The translations under genes were made by a program, and so were the position numbers. The notes beneath the pieces are model-generated. The model was not told the DNA's origin and did no database searches. It worked only from the letters and a program-made list of their open reading frames with translations. A DNA stretch of 64,000 bases from Planctomycetaceae bacterium. Its GTDB lineage: Bacteria > Planctomycetota > Planctomycetia > Pirellulales > Pirellulaceae. The stretch lies in the NCBI GenBank assembly GCA_002709225.1, contig PAQH01000027.1, forward strand, positions 1 to 64,000, written 5' to 3'. This document shows, one piece after another, positions 25,946-34,217 of the stretch (positions are counted from its first letter, which is position 1; the number at the start of each line of letters is the position of its first letter).

Positions 25946-26851
25946 TCAGCGGCGGATATTCTGTCGCTTTGCCAAATAGGCTCCCAGATAGGTACCGATG
26001 TCCAGATTGGTTTCAGCAATTTCGTAGTCGATATTGGCAGCGCGGCAGCCATCCCGAATGATCTGCAGGAACCGTTCGAGCTCTTCCAGATAACTGGCCC
26101 GAAAAGCCCGGGGATCGGAAGTGATTTCGCGTCCGGTTTCCATATCTTCGATACGGCTGACGTCGTCGAAAGGGAATGTCAGTTCGGCCGGATCGAGCGT
26201 CTGGAAAACAATCACATCGTGTTTCTTGTGGCGAAAGTGTTTAAGCGCGCTGACCAGCGCTGCAGGATCGTCAAACAGATCGGAAATGACGACCACCAGA
26301 GAGCGGCGTTTGATGGATTCGGCCAATTCGTGCAGCGTATCGGAAAGTCGTGTCTCACCACCTGCCTTGTGGCTCTCAAGTAATTCCATCATGACACTCA
26401 GTTGTCCCGGCCCCTGACGAGGAGGAACGGTGCTGCGCACTTGATCATCGAACGTGACCATTCCGACAGCGTCGTGTTGTACGGCTGTCATATAAGCCAG
26501 GCTGGCAGCCAGATATGCACCGTATTCGAGTTTGGTAAACGCTCCCTCCGATCGATAGCCCATTGATGCGGAAGTGTCCAGCAGCAGGTAGCAGCACATG
26601 CTGGTCTCTTCTTCGTACTGCTTGACGTACAGTTTGTCCCGGCGTCCGTAAACGCGCCAGTCGATGTGGCGAGGATCGACCCCCGGACTGTATTCGCGGT
26701 GCTCGGCGAACTCGACTGAAAATCCCTTATGCGGGCTCTTGTGCATCCCGGAAAAGAAACCTTCCACTACCAGCCGCGCCGCGAGCGAGAGGTTCTTGAG
26801 CTTCCCCAGCGCGCTGGGGTCGAGATATTTGTAGCGGGTCGCGGTAGCCAT
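25946..26851 (-). CDS. DUF58 / VWA protein (module A)
   Basis: 301 aa from ATG 26851; the open frame upstream of it overlaps moxR and is not coding. It shows the DUF58 core EYSPGVDPRHIDWRVYGRRDKLYVKQYEEE (split here as two conserved blocks, 53-66 and 70-82) and an intact MIDAS DTSAS at 92-96. It is soluble and cytoplasmic by sequence. DUF58 proteins are encoded next to MoxR ATPases and are thought to be their VWA client or adaptor. It follows moxR copy A by 119 bases. The paralog at 40972-41862 has the same length and shares motifs throughout (RYLDPAGLARL versus KYLDPSALGKL). Confidence 0.93.
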   Translation of the reverse strand: MATATRYKYLDPSALGKLKNLSLAARLVVEGFFSGMHKSPHKGFSVEFAEHREYSPGVDPRHIDWRVYGRRDKLYVKQYEEETSMCCYLLLDTSASMGYRSEGAFTKLEYGAYLAASLAYMTAVQHDAVGMVTFDDQVRSTVPPRQGPGQLSVMMELLESHKAGGETRLSDTLHELAESIKRRSLVVVISDLFDDPAALVSALKHFRHKKHDVIVFQTLDPAELTFPFDDVSRIEDMETGREITSDPRAFRASYLEELERFLQIIRDGCRAANIDYEIAETNLDIGTYLGAYLAKRQNIRR

Positions 26852-26970
26852 GAGATTGTGCTGCGGGGTGAAAGTGGGAAGCGTTCTGGTTTTTCTCGGT
26901 CGCGGTAGGCAGTTCCTTGCCCGTGCCCGGCACGATGGAAACGTGCCGACCGAGATATAAGCAGACTTGC

Positions 26971-28026
26971 TCAGGAGTAGGCTTTTTCTCCGGGTTGCGG
27001 TACATGTTCGAGGAGGTACTGTACGATCTGGTCCGGAGAAATACCTTCTGCTTCGGCATGAAAATTGGGGACGATGCGGTGCCGGAGCACCAGTGGGGCT
27101 ACGGCCCGGACGTGCTCGCATGTCACGTTGTATTCCCCCGCAATGGCGGCTCGCGCTTTCGCCCCGATCACCAGGAACTGCACTGCCCGCGTGCCAGCGC
27201 CCCAGTTGACGTTTTCTTTCACGTAGCTGGATGTGTCTTCGTCTTCTGGACGCGTGGCGCGGGCCAGATCGACGGCGTACGATCCCACGTGGTCACTAAT
27301 CGGCAGCCGCCGTACGATTTTTTGCAGATCCATAATTTCACTGCCACTCAGGACTGCGCTGAGATCGGCCTCGACATCGGCCGTGGTGGCTTTGGCGATC
27401 TGGAGCTCTTCAGCAGGCTTGGGATAACTGATCCGGATATCGAACATAAACCGGTCGAGTTGCGCCTCGGGCAGTGGGTAAGTCCCTTCTTGTTCAATCG
27501 GATTCTGTGTTGCCAGTACAAAAAAAGGTCGTGGCAAGGCATACGTTTGCCCGCCGACGGTGACTTCGTGTTCCTGCATTGCCTGTAGTAGCGCAGCCTG
27601 GGTCTTGGGGGGAGTGCGATTGATTTCATCTGCCAACAGAATGTTTGCGAACACGGGCCCTTGGACAAAGCGAAACTCGCGTTTGCCCGTGGATTTGTCT
27701 TCTTCGATGATTTCGGTTCCGGTGATGTCTGAAGGCATCAGGTCGGGTGTGAATTGAATACGATTGAAATCCAACTCGATTGCTTTGGCGATCGTGCTGA
27801 CCATCAGCGTTTTGGCTAGACCCGGAACACCAATCATGAGGCAGTGGCCGCGTGAGAAAATAGCGGTCAGCAGGTCGTCGACCACGGTTTCCTGGCCAAT
27901 GATGGCTTTGCTGATTTCTGTTTTGAGCTGTTGGCAGCTTTCGCCCAGTTTGCGGATCGCCGCCAAGTCGTCATCGCTCGTTTGCGTGGACTGCATGAGC
28001 GGGTTGGTAGTGCCGTCGGTAGACAT
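26971..28026 (-). CDS. MoxR-family AAA+ ATPase (module A)
   Basis: 351 aa from ATG 28026, preceded by GAGGAG; the frame to 28059 has no such site. Walker A GVPGLAKT is at 66-73, Walker B ANILLADEINR at about 127-137, sensor 1 LATQNPIEQEGTYPLPEAQLDRF follows, and the C-terminal lid is complete. MoxR ATPases act as chaperone-like remodelers of VWA proteins. This gene opens module A and is separated from the upstream DUF4159 gene by 206 bases, the second largest gap in the run, so an internal promoter is possible. It is clearly paralogous to the moxR at 41967-43001. Confidence 0.95.
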   Translation of the reverse strand: MSTDGTTNPLMQSTQTSDDDLAAIRKLGESCQQLKTEISKAIIGQETVVDDLLTAIFSRGHCLMIGVPGLAKTLMVSTIAKAIELDFNRIQFTPDLMPSDITGTEIIEEDKSTGKREFRFVQGPVFANILLADEINRTPPKTQAALLQAMQEHEVTVGGQTYALPRPFFVLATQNPIEQEGTYPLPEAQLDRFMFDIRISYPKPAEELQIAKATTADVEADLSAVLSGSEIMDLQKIVRRLPISDHVGSYAVDLARATRPEDEDTSSYVKENVNWGAGTRAVQFLVIGAKARAAIAGEYNVTCEHVRAVAPLVLRHRIVPNFHAEAEGISPDQIVQYLLEHVPQPGEKAYS

Positions 28027-28232
28027 AGAGAAACTCCTCAATGTTCGCTGAACGTCCACCCGGGCGGGCCGAGGTCTGCGGGGAGACTTTCCCCCCTTCC
28101 CACCTGGTTGGGCGTTGGTTTACCACACGCGCCATGACGACTTTGAACTGGGTCAAAGCCGCGATCCGCCGTCAGAAACAACAGCGGCGCTGCCGACGGC
28201 ACCAGTCGAACAGCCCCCCGGTAAAATCGCAC

Positions 28233-29771
28233 TTAGTGCTGCAGCGCGTACGCCACAACATTCACAGACAATTGTCGGCAAGAGTCCGCATCGAAGCCGT
28301 TGCCGAAAGGATCACTTACTTGTTTCAAGTGGGTCAACATATCGTTCTTGGAGTAAACCACGACGAGTCGATCGCGGATGGAAATTCCCTCCAGGTCGAC
28401 AGGCCGTGCGGCACCGCTGCGCCGATCACGCACTTCGCCGATTTCGAAAAACGAACGGTAGAGTGCATGTTCTGGTGGAATCGTGGTCAATTGCTGGTCT
28501 GGGAACAGTTCACCGATGAGGGCCCGTACATGCTGGTCGAACTCACGGTAGCCTGAACAATTGTTGATGAACAGAAATCCACCCGCGGCAATGTGGCGCT
28601 GTAGTGCGGTTTTCTGTTCAACGCCAAATCGTGGATTGCGGAATCCTGTCATAAACAGGAATGGATGGTCGGCGATCTTGGGTTCCTCGGCATCAACATA
28701 CTTGAGCTGAAAACCGACAGAGAGGCTTGAATCCTGGGCCAGATGCCGGAGCCATTGGAAGGTACTATTGGGGTCAGGATTCCAGTCCCCCTGATGTCGT
28801 AGTTGCGCCAGCGAAAATGCCTGGCGGGCGCGGTTGGTAGGCGCAGATACCTCGCGCGTCACCGCTTCCACAGAACCGACTTCGCGGAGAGCAGCCACGT
28901 AACTCACGATGTTGAGTCCAAAGCGGATGGCGTCACCGGGAATCAATGCCTTATCCCGGGGCGCTTCGGCGACGCGTTGTTTCGACGAAGGGGCGATGAA
29001 CTCGTCCCAACCGCAACTCATGTCGTGCGGTGAGAGGATGACTGCGGTGCGGGTGCCGATATTCATCCCCAGGAGCTCCGGTGGCCCTTGCGTTTGGAAT
29101 TCGATCCCTTCATCAACGTCGAAATAATGGACGTTCGTGTAGGCCCGGTAAGCGCGGAAAATAGGGTGATCGACCTGCAGAATGTCGAGCGCGCGATCCG
29201 GAAACATTTTGCGGACTTCAGCCCGAAACGAAGTCGTGAATGCTGGGCTGCCAAGGGTGGCGTCGCCCAGCAGGGTCCCGCCATCGAGTAAGTATTGACG
29301 CAATGCATCGCGTTGCGAATCGCTGAGGGTAAATGGCTGATAACCGGTCAGGTAGAGCATGGGTAACTTGGAGTGCTTGCCTGCCTGGTGCGCCGTCACA
29401 AGTTCTTCCAGGTCGAGTACCTTCCAGCCGTACCAGAGGCCCAATTCATACCGTGCATGTCGCATCAAGTTGTCCACATCACCTGGGTTGGGCATGTAGT
29501 CCTGATCTTTTCCATAGATCAACTTCGCCATAAAGAGCGGTGGCGCCGGTTCGGCTTTCGGTTCGCTGCGGCGGAGCGGTGTCACCGGCAAGGGCAATGG
29601 TGGAAAACCTTCGGCCGAGGTCTGTCGTTGGGGGTTCTTGCGCGGAGGTGGCCCAATCGTGCCTACACGGCGTTGTCCCAGCAGTGTCGCGGGCATTGCC
29701 AGCAGCAGGAGTAAGAGCAACGCGACATACCACTCCGTACGGCTTGCCTGCCGAATCATAGGGCTGAGCAT
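28233..29771 (-). CDS. Tandem DUF4159 exported protein
   Basis: 512 aa; ATG 29771 has AAGGAG upstream. A signal anchor (EWYVALLLLLLLAMPATLLG) is followed by a proline-rich linker and two consecutive DUF4159-like domains. The first runs from about residue 80 (FMAKLIYGKDQDYMPNPGDV ... LPMLYLTGYQPFTLSDSQRD) and the second from about 322 (FSLAQLRHQGDWNPDPNS ... HPFLFMTGFRNPRFGVEQK). Both halves carry the GG(T/F)L turn and a DHPIFRAYRAY / EHALYRSFFEI pair. DUF4159 domains have an amidotransferase-like fold and no established reaction. It lies between the small secreted protein (29 bases) and moxR copy A (206 bases). Confidence 0.88.
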   Translation of the reverse strand: MLSPMIRQASRTEWYVALLLLLLLAMPATLLGQRRVGTIGPPPRKNPQRQTSAEGFPPLPLPVTPLRRSEPKAEPAPPLFMAKLIYGKDQDYMPNPGDVDNLMRHARYELGLWYGWKVLDLEELVTAHQAGKHSKLPMLYLTGYQPFTLSDSQRDALRQYLLDGGTLLGDATLGSPAFTTSFRAEVRKMFPDRALDILQVDHPIFRAYRAYTNVHYFDVDEGIEFQTQGPPELLGMNIGTRTAVILSPHDMSCGWDEFIAPSSKQRVAEAPRDKALIPGDAIRFGLNIVSYVAALREVGSVEAVTREVSAPTNRARQAFSLAQLRHQGDWNPDPNSTFQWLRHLAQDSSLSVGFQLKYVDAEEPKIADHPFLFMTGFRNPRFGVEQKTALQRHIAAGGFLFINNCSGYREFDQHVRALIGELFPDQQLTTIPPEHALYRSFFEIGEVRDRRSGAARPVDLEGISIRDRLVVVYSKNDMLTHLKQVSDPFGNGFDADSCRQLSVNVVAYALQH

Positions 29772-29800
29772 GGCAAAGTTCTCCTTAGCAAGGGACGGGG

Positions 29801-30589
29801 TCAGTTGTTCGTAGCAGGAGGCGCGGTTTTACTTTGACTGCGATTGACTGCAGTGCCGTTACGGAAATGGACACCCGGTTGAGGACGGGGCCGTTCAATT
29901 CGTCCGAGATCGTATTCTGGGATCTCGCGCGTCAGGCGGATCCCGCCCAGCGCGGCATCGAAGGTAACCGATTGCTTGCGGTAATCGGCGTGTTGCATTC
30001 GTTGGCGATAGAGCACAACGAAGAGTTCATCCTGCACTTTGACCCAGGTCTCTTCTGGCCGCTCGAAATGCCAGAGTTCAGAGCGCCAGACAACCTCTCC
30101 CGGTTTAGAACCGAAAAAAGGTCGGGTTCTGAGTTTGTTCAGTAAGATTACGGCATGTTGGATATTTCCAGAGATCGTCTTGATCTCTACCACATCTTCG
30201 AATTTGTTCATGCGGCGAATCTTGGTCTTGATTGTCGCCAGATCTTCTGCCGAGAGTGGTTGTTCTTCCACGTAGTCGGAGGGAGGGACCTGCAGATTGA
30301 TGCCTTCCAGCCGGCTGGTGGCAAAGTCTACACGGCAGGCATAAATACCTTTGAAAGGTAATGGCCCGATCGAGAAAGAGCCCGTTTTGGGATCGACTTT
30401 TCCGGCAAACGTTTTGCCCGAAGCGCGGTGCAACGCCACCACGTTACCCGCACCGTCGGCCGGGACGAGCTGCCCGCGAATGGTACCTCCGTTGCCAGGC
30501 GGGGCACTTGGTGCGGCAGAAGCCAGAAGTAATGTGATGCCACCGACCAGGATGGCGAGGCGGGCCAAGTGATGGAGGCGATGGCGCAT
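29801..30589 (-). CDS. Exported protein with carboxypeptidase-regulatory-like start
   Basis: 262 aa from ATG 30589, which has AAAGGTGAT upstream; the apparent extension to 31177 overlaps the toroid gene and is rejected. A signal peptide (LARLAILVGGITLLLASAAPSA) is followed by a beta-sandwich-like segment (GGTIRGQLVPADGAGNVVAL, KTGSFSIGPLPFKGIYACRV) that resembles carboxypeptidase regulatory-like domains. The rest is not recognised. It begins five bases after the stop of the toroid gene, a sign of coupling. Likely periplasmic; function unknown. Confidence 0.78.
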   Translation of the reverse strand: MRHRLHHLARLAILVGGITLLLASAAPSAPPGNGGTIRGQLVPADGAGNVVALHRASGKTFAGKVDPKTGSFSIGPLPFKGIYACRVDFATSRLEGINLQVPPSDYVEEQPLSAEDLATIKTKIRRMNKFEDVVEIKTISGNIQHAVILLNKLRTRPFFGSKPGEVVWRSELWHFERPEETWVKVQDELFVVLYRQRMQHADYRKQSVTFDAALGGIRLTREIPEYDLGRIERPRPQPGVHFRNGTAVNRSQSKTAPPATNN

Positions 30590-30594
30590 ATCGA

Positions 30595-31743
30595 TCACCT
30601 TTGGTAGGCCGGCAGAAAGTGCATGTAGATTTCCAGCACCAGTGTGGCCATGCTGGTCCAGTAGACTTTGTTTACCCCGACGACATTGGCTCCTTCGGAG
30701 CCGCCAGGTAGGTCCCAGCTTCCATCGTCGTTTTGTTTTTCCAGCAGCAGCTCGCGAATCCGCGGATGCCAATCGGCCCATCGCTGGCCACCCGCCTGAT
30801 AATTTGCTTGGATCGCATAATAGTGAAAGTAGTACCAGTAGGTGATGCTGCCACCAGTGCCCCACTCGACTGGTAACGTAGAGAGGTACTCCAGCCCCTT
30901 GCTCACGGTTGGGTCGTCGTAATAACCCAGTAACTGGAGTGATACGATGCCAGCGGCCGATGTGGGCGGCTTGCGGCTGGGTCCCTGATAGCCGTAACCT
31001 CCCTTGGGGTCGGCACAGGAGCGGACGTAGTTGACAGCTTTTTCGATGGTGGCCTCGGGTACCGGAATTTCGGCATTGTTGGCGGCCCGGAGGGCCATGA
31101 TCTGCATCACGGTCACACTCAGATCCTGGTCGCTGGGATTCGGCTGGTAACGCCAGCCTCCTTTGGGCGACTGACAACGAATCAACAGGTCGACCGCCTT
31201 GCGGAGCTTGGTTTCCAGTTCTGGATCCGGGTCCATACCGTACAGTTCCGCCATGGCCAGCGTCGCCAAACCCTGCTGGTACATTGGCCCGGACCCGGCA
31301 TTGCGCTGGGGGACGAAGACACCCTGCTCATTCTGGGTGCGCAAGACAAATCGTTTTCCTTTTTCCAGGACGTCTCGATAGGGACCGCGTCCGGGGACGT
31401 GTCCGGCGCCCATAAACGCCAGCAGCGCCAGTGCGTTGGGGGCGTTGTTGCCGTCCCAGGCACCGTCTGGGCGCTGTTGGGTTGCCAGGTATTCCAGCGA
31501 TTTTGTCACGGAGCCGCGAACGCGGTTGACCACTTCGGTTTCGGTGATTAGTTCCGCCGAACTGGATTTCCCGGAGGTCTCTTCTTGCTGGGCCTGCACA
31601 GGTTCCCGTAGGCCTGATTGCGGCACGGTGAGGCCGGCGATGATTGCCGCCAGACCCGCCAGACCCGCCAGCCTGAGACGGCGCCCCGCAGTGCGTCCGG
31701 GATCGGCGGCTGTGTGTTGTTTGTTGTCGGTCTTCGAATCCAT
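30595..31743 (-). CDS. Exported alpha/alpha-toroid protein (prenyltransferase/squalene-oxidase-like repeats)
   Basis: 382 aa. An N-terminal anchor or signal (RLRLAGLAGLAAIIAGLTVP) precedes a toroid of repeats with QW-type motifs QRPDGAW, QSPKGGWRY and QNDDGSW. Acid motifs needed for class II cyclization (DxDD) and zinc ligands of protein prenyltransferases are not seen, so a binding or structural role is more likely than terpene synthesis. The start codon overlaps the stop of the upstream VWA gene (TAATG), indicating translational coupling. A related toroid forms the C-terminus of the last gene of the run (5567-9088), so this fold is used twice in one locus. Confidence 0.88.
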   Translation of the reverse strand: MDSKTDNKQHTAADPGRTAGRRLRLAGLAGLAAIIAGLTVPQSGLREPVQAQQEETSGKSSSAELITETEVVNRVRGSVTKSLEYLATQQRPDGAWDGNNAPNALALLAFMGAGHVPGRGPYRDVLEKGKRFVLRTQNEQGVFVPQRNAGSGPMYQQGLATLAMAELYGMDPDPELETKLRKAVDLLIRCQSPKGGWRYQPNPSDQDLSVTVMQIMALRAANNAEIPVPEATIEKAVNYVRSCADPKGGYGYQGPSRKPPTSAAGIVSLQLLGYYDDPTVSKGLEYLSTLPVEWGTGGSITYWYYFHYYAIQANYQAGGQRWADWHPRIRELLLEKQNDDGSWDLPGGSEGANVVGVNKVYWTSMATLVLEIYMHFLPAYQR

Positions 31744-34157
31744 TACGAGAGTCCCATCAAACGTCGAATGCCCACATCCAGCGTGTAGGTCAAGACCAGG
31801 ATCAAGAGAATCAGCCAGTTATCCCAGAGCGTCGCTTCCCGATGTAGTTGGCGTTCTTCGGGAGCACGATTTTCCAATTGGTCGGGAACCGTATCCAGTT
31901 CGTCGAGGTCGATCACGCGTCCCCCGGTAGTATTCGCCAGGAGTTCCAGTTGGGGACGGTTCATGTTGGGGTTGCGGTATTCCTCTGGCGCGATCAGGAC
32001 TTGCAGTGAAGTCTCGACAGGTTCTGAGCCATTCCGGGGATCGAAAACCAACCGGTGTTTGCCAGCTTCCGTCGGGGTGAAGACTCCCGTGTAACGCCCT
32101 TTTTCATTGGGGTCGGCTTGCAGGGTCAGGTGGTCGCGGGTTCCCGGGCTGAGCAGCACGACGGATTGGGTGGGGTCTTCCAGGGGACGTCCCTGAGCGG
32201 TGTACGCGAGTAGTTCAATTTGGGCCTCTTCGCCGGGCTGGGCACGTACCGGCCGTACCCGGAACTGAGTTGTTTGGCTTTCGTCCTCGTCTTTTCGGCT
32301 TACGAAACGAATCGATTGTCCCCAGAATTTGTAGAAGAAACGGTCGCCCACGTTTTGCCGCCACATCCAGGTCGAATCGGTTCCCACGAACATCACCTTG
32401 CCGCTGCCTTCGTAGTGCCAGGCGATCAGCGGCATCTCGCGAATTCCGCCCCCTTCACGCAGTGGGTTGTAGGCGAGCGCGGTGGCGGCTGGCTTGAGGC
32501 GTTCCACGGCTGCGCACCAGAAATAACCCGGCATATCTCCCCAGACTTTCTGATTGCGTCCCGGGTCGTCGTACAGTCGCATAGTTTCGTGGATGATACC
32601 CGCGGGACTGATTTCCATCTGGAAACCACCGTACTCATTGCGGGCGACCGCTTCGATTCCCTTGTCGCCCGGGTTCAGCACCACCGGCAGCAGTTTGTGT
32701 AGAACCGGTCCGAACCGATGTGGCATGGCCTCGGTACCGGCGGAGACAATCAGCCCCACTCCTTTTTCCTCAACCCCTTGCGCGAGGAGTTCACAGAATT
32801 CGGGCGTCAGCAATTCGGGTGTCGCATCGCCGACCATCACCGTGTGGTACTCAGCCAACTCTTCCAAGGTGCGTGGCAGGGCGGCGACACGGGCTGGTGG
32901 AGCGAGTCGCCGCCATTCAGTTTCCACAACGATGTCGGGTTGATCGCCTGTCCGACCTGCCAGTCCGTTGTCCCGGCGGATGGCGTTCTTGATGAAGCGG
33001 AAATCCCATCGGGGGAGTCCGTCAATGAGCAGCACGCGCAACTTCTCTTCGCTAATTTGCACAAACGCGGAGTCGGTGTTGTTGGCCTGCAGCGCTTCGG
33101 TTTCCTCTTTCAGTGGTGGCACATGCACCGTCAGCAGCCGTTCCCCCGCCTGCTTGGCTTCAAAGGTCAATTCTAGATGCTGGTGTTCCCTGTCACGGAC
33201 CAGGGCCTGTTTGCTGGCGAGGACTTCGTCACCTTCCTTCAATTCGACGGTGACTGGACGGTTATCGAAGCCCTGGGACGCCAGTGTCACATGGACACTG
33301 ACCATGTCGCCGACGGCGACTTGGCCGCTGGTGTAAACATCGACGATCGACACGTCTTGCATGGGCTGACTCGATCCCAGGGGCACGACGAAGATACGGC
33401 TCTCAGCCGACGCCGCGGCGCGGGCTGCCAGTGAGGGGGATCGCCCCCCCGTATTCTGGCCGTCGGAGAGCAGTAACATCCCTGAAACGTATTGTCCCTG
33501 GGCTTCGTCGAGCACATGGAAAATCGCGTCACCCAAATGAGACGCGTTGCCTCCGGAGGGATTGCTGGCAGCCTCTGCTGCGTCATCCGTGGTTGTGATG
33601 GAGACGGGTGTAACCTGGCGTGAAAACCCGTAGTAGCGGACTTCGAAATCCTCTTGCAGGGGTTCGATCCACCCCGGTTTGCTGGTTTCGATCACCGAGG
33701 TCGCCAGCTCCGAACGGGCAATCCGATTGAGCGCCTTGCGGGCGTCGGGCGCTACAGTTCCCGTGGTGGTGTCGTAGCCCGCGGCAGAGGCCACCTTCAG
33801 CAGTTCGTCGTTGGAGATGAAAGGGCCTGCGGGCAGCCGCATACTCTGGGAATGGTCCAGCAGCACAGCCAGAATGGGCTTGCGTTTTTCACGATGGTCG
33901 AGTTCGAGGTAAGGTCCGGCCAGGACGCCCAGCAGGATGGCCAGAATCAGGATTCGCGTCGCACTCAAGGCCACCCGGTATTTCTTCGGAATGGTGCTGA
34001 GATTGTCGCGCTGGCGCCGGTAAATGAAATAACCAACGGGGATCAACAGAATCAGGCTCACCCATAACACCACAGGTCGCTGGACGGTAATCGTCACCTG
34101 ATCGAGGTTGTTGACCACGTCGTCCGCAATGCCAATTGAGCGAAGAAAACTTTCCAT
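31743..34157 (-). CDS. VWA / glutamine-amidotransferase-like membrane protein (module B)
   Basis: 804 aa. Membrane spans at about 29-46 and 66-80 precede a VWA-like domain with MIDAS DHSQS at 101-105 and MLLLSDGQNTGGRSP. An Ig-like part and an amidotransferase-like domain follow (LRVLLIDGLPRWDFRFIKNA, VGLIVSAGTEAMPHRFGP). The nucleophile position has no Cys, so the domain is probably not an active amidotransferase. A C-terminal span (WDNWLILLILVLTYTLDVGI) closes the protein. It is a paralog of the gene at 21231-23474, but here it follows the DUF4175-like gene (60 bases) instead of preceding it. Its stop shares a base with the start of the toroid gene. Confidence 0.87.
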   Translation of the reverse strand: MESFLRSIGIADDVVNNLDQVTITVQRPVVLWVSLILLIPVGYFIYRRQRDNLSTIPKKYRVALSATRILILAILLGVLAGPYLELDHREKRKPILAVLLDHSQSMRLPAGPFISNDELLKVASAAGYDTTTGTVAPDARKALNRIARSELATSVIETSKPGWIEPLQEDFEVRYYGFSRQVTPVSITTTDDAAEAASNPSGGNASHLGDAIFHVLDEAQGQYVSGMLLLSDGQNTGGRSPSLAARAAASAESRIFVVPLGSSQPMQDVSIVDVYTSGQVAVGDMVSVHVTLASQGFDNRPVTVELKEGDEVLASKQALVRDREHQHLELTFEAKQAGERLLTVHVPPLKEETEALQANNTDSAFVQISEEKLRVLLIDGLPRWDFRFIKNAIRRDNGLAGRTGDQPDIVVETEWRRLAPPARVAALPRTLEELAEYHTVMVGDATPELLTPEFCELLAQGVEEKGVGLIVSAGTEAMPHRFGPVLHKLLPVVLNPGDKGIEAVARNEYGGFQMEISPAGIIHETMRLYDDPGRNQKVWGDMPGYFWCAAVERLKPAATALAYNPLREGGGIREMPLIAWHYEGSGKVMFVGTDSTWMWRQNVGDRFFYKFWGQSIRFVSRKDEDESQTTQFRVRPVRAQPGEEAQIELLAYTAQGRPLEDPTQSVVLLSPGTRDHLTLQADPNEKGRYTGVFTPTEAGKHRLVFDPRNGSEPVETSLQVLIAPEEYRNPNMNRPQLELLANTTGGRVIDLDELDTVPDQLENRAPEERQLHREATLWDNWLILLILVLTYTLDVGIRRLMGLS

Positions 34158-34217
34158 CGATTTTCCATTCTGCTACTGGCGCCGGTTTTCCACTCCGACG
34201 GACCCAGGGACGATCGC

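Noticed and set aside
26852-27121. N-terminal extension of DUF58 copy A
   Set aside because: The extension is Arg/Pro-rich out-of-frame reading of moxR copy A; homology starts at ATG 26851.
30590-31177. N-terminal extension of the exported protein at 29801-30589
   Set aside because: It overlaps the well-supported toroid gene on the same strand, and ATG 30589 has a signal peptide and a good ribosome binding site.
30595-31743. Terpene cyclase or protein prenyltransferase
   Set aside because: Only the toroid repeats and QW motifs are seen. DxDD and zinc-ligand motifs are missing and the protein is exported.
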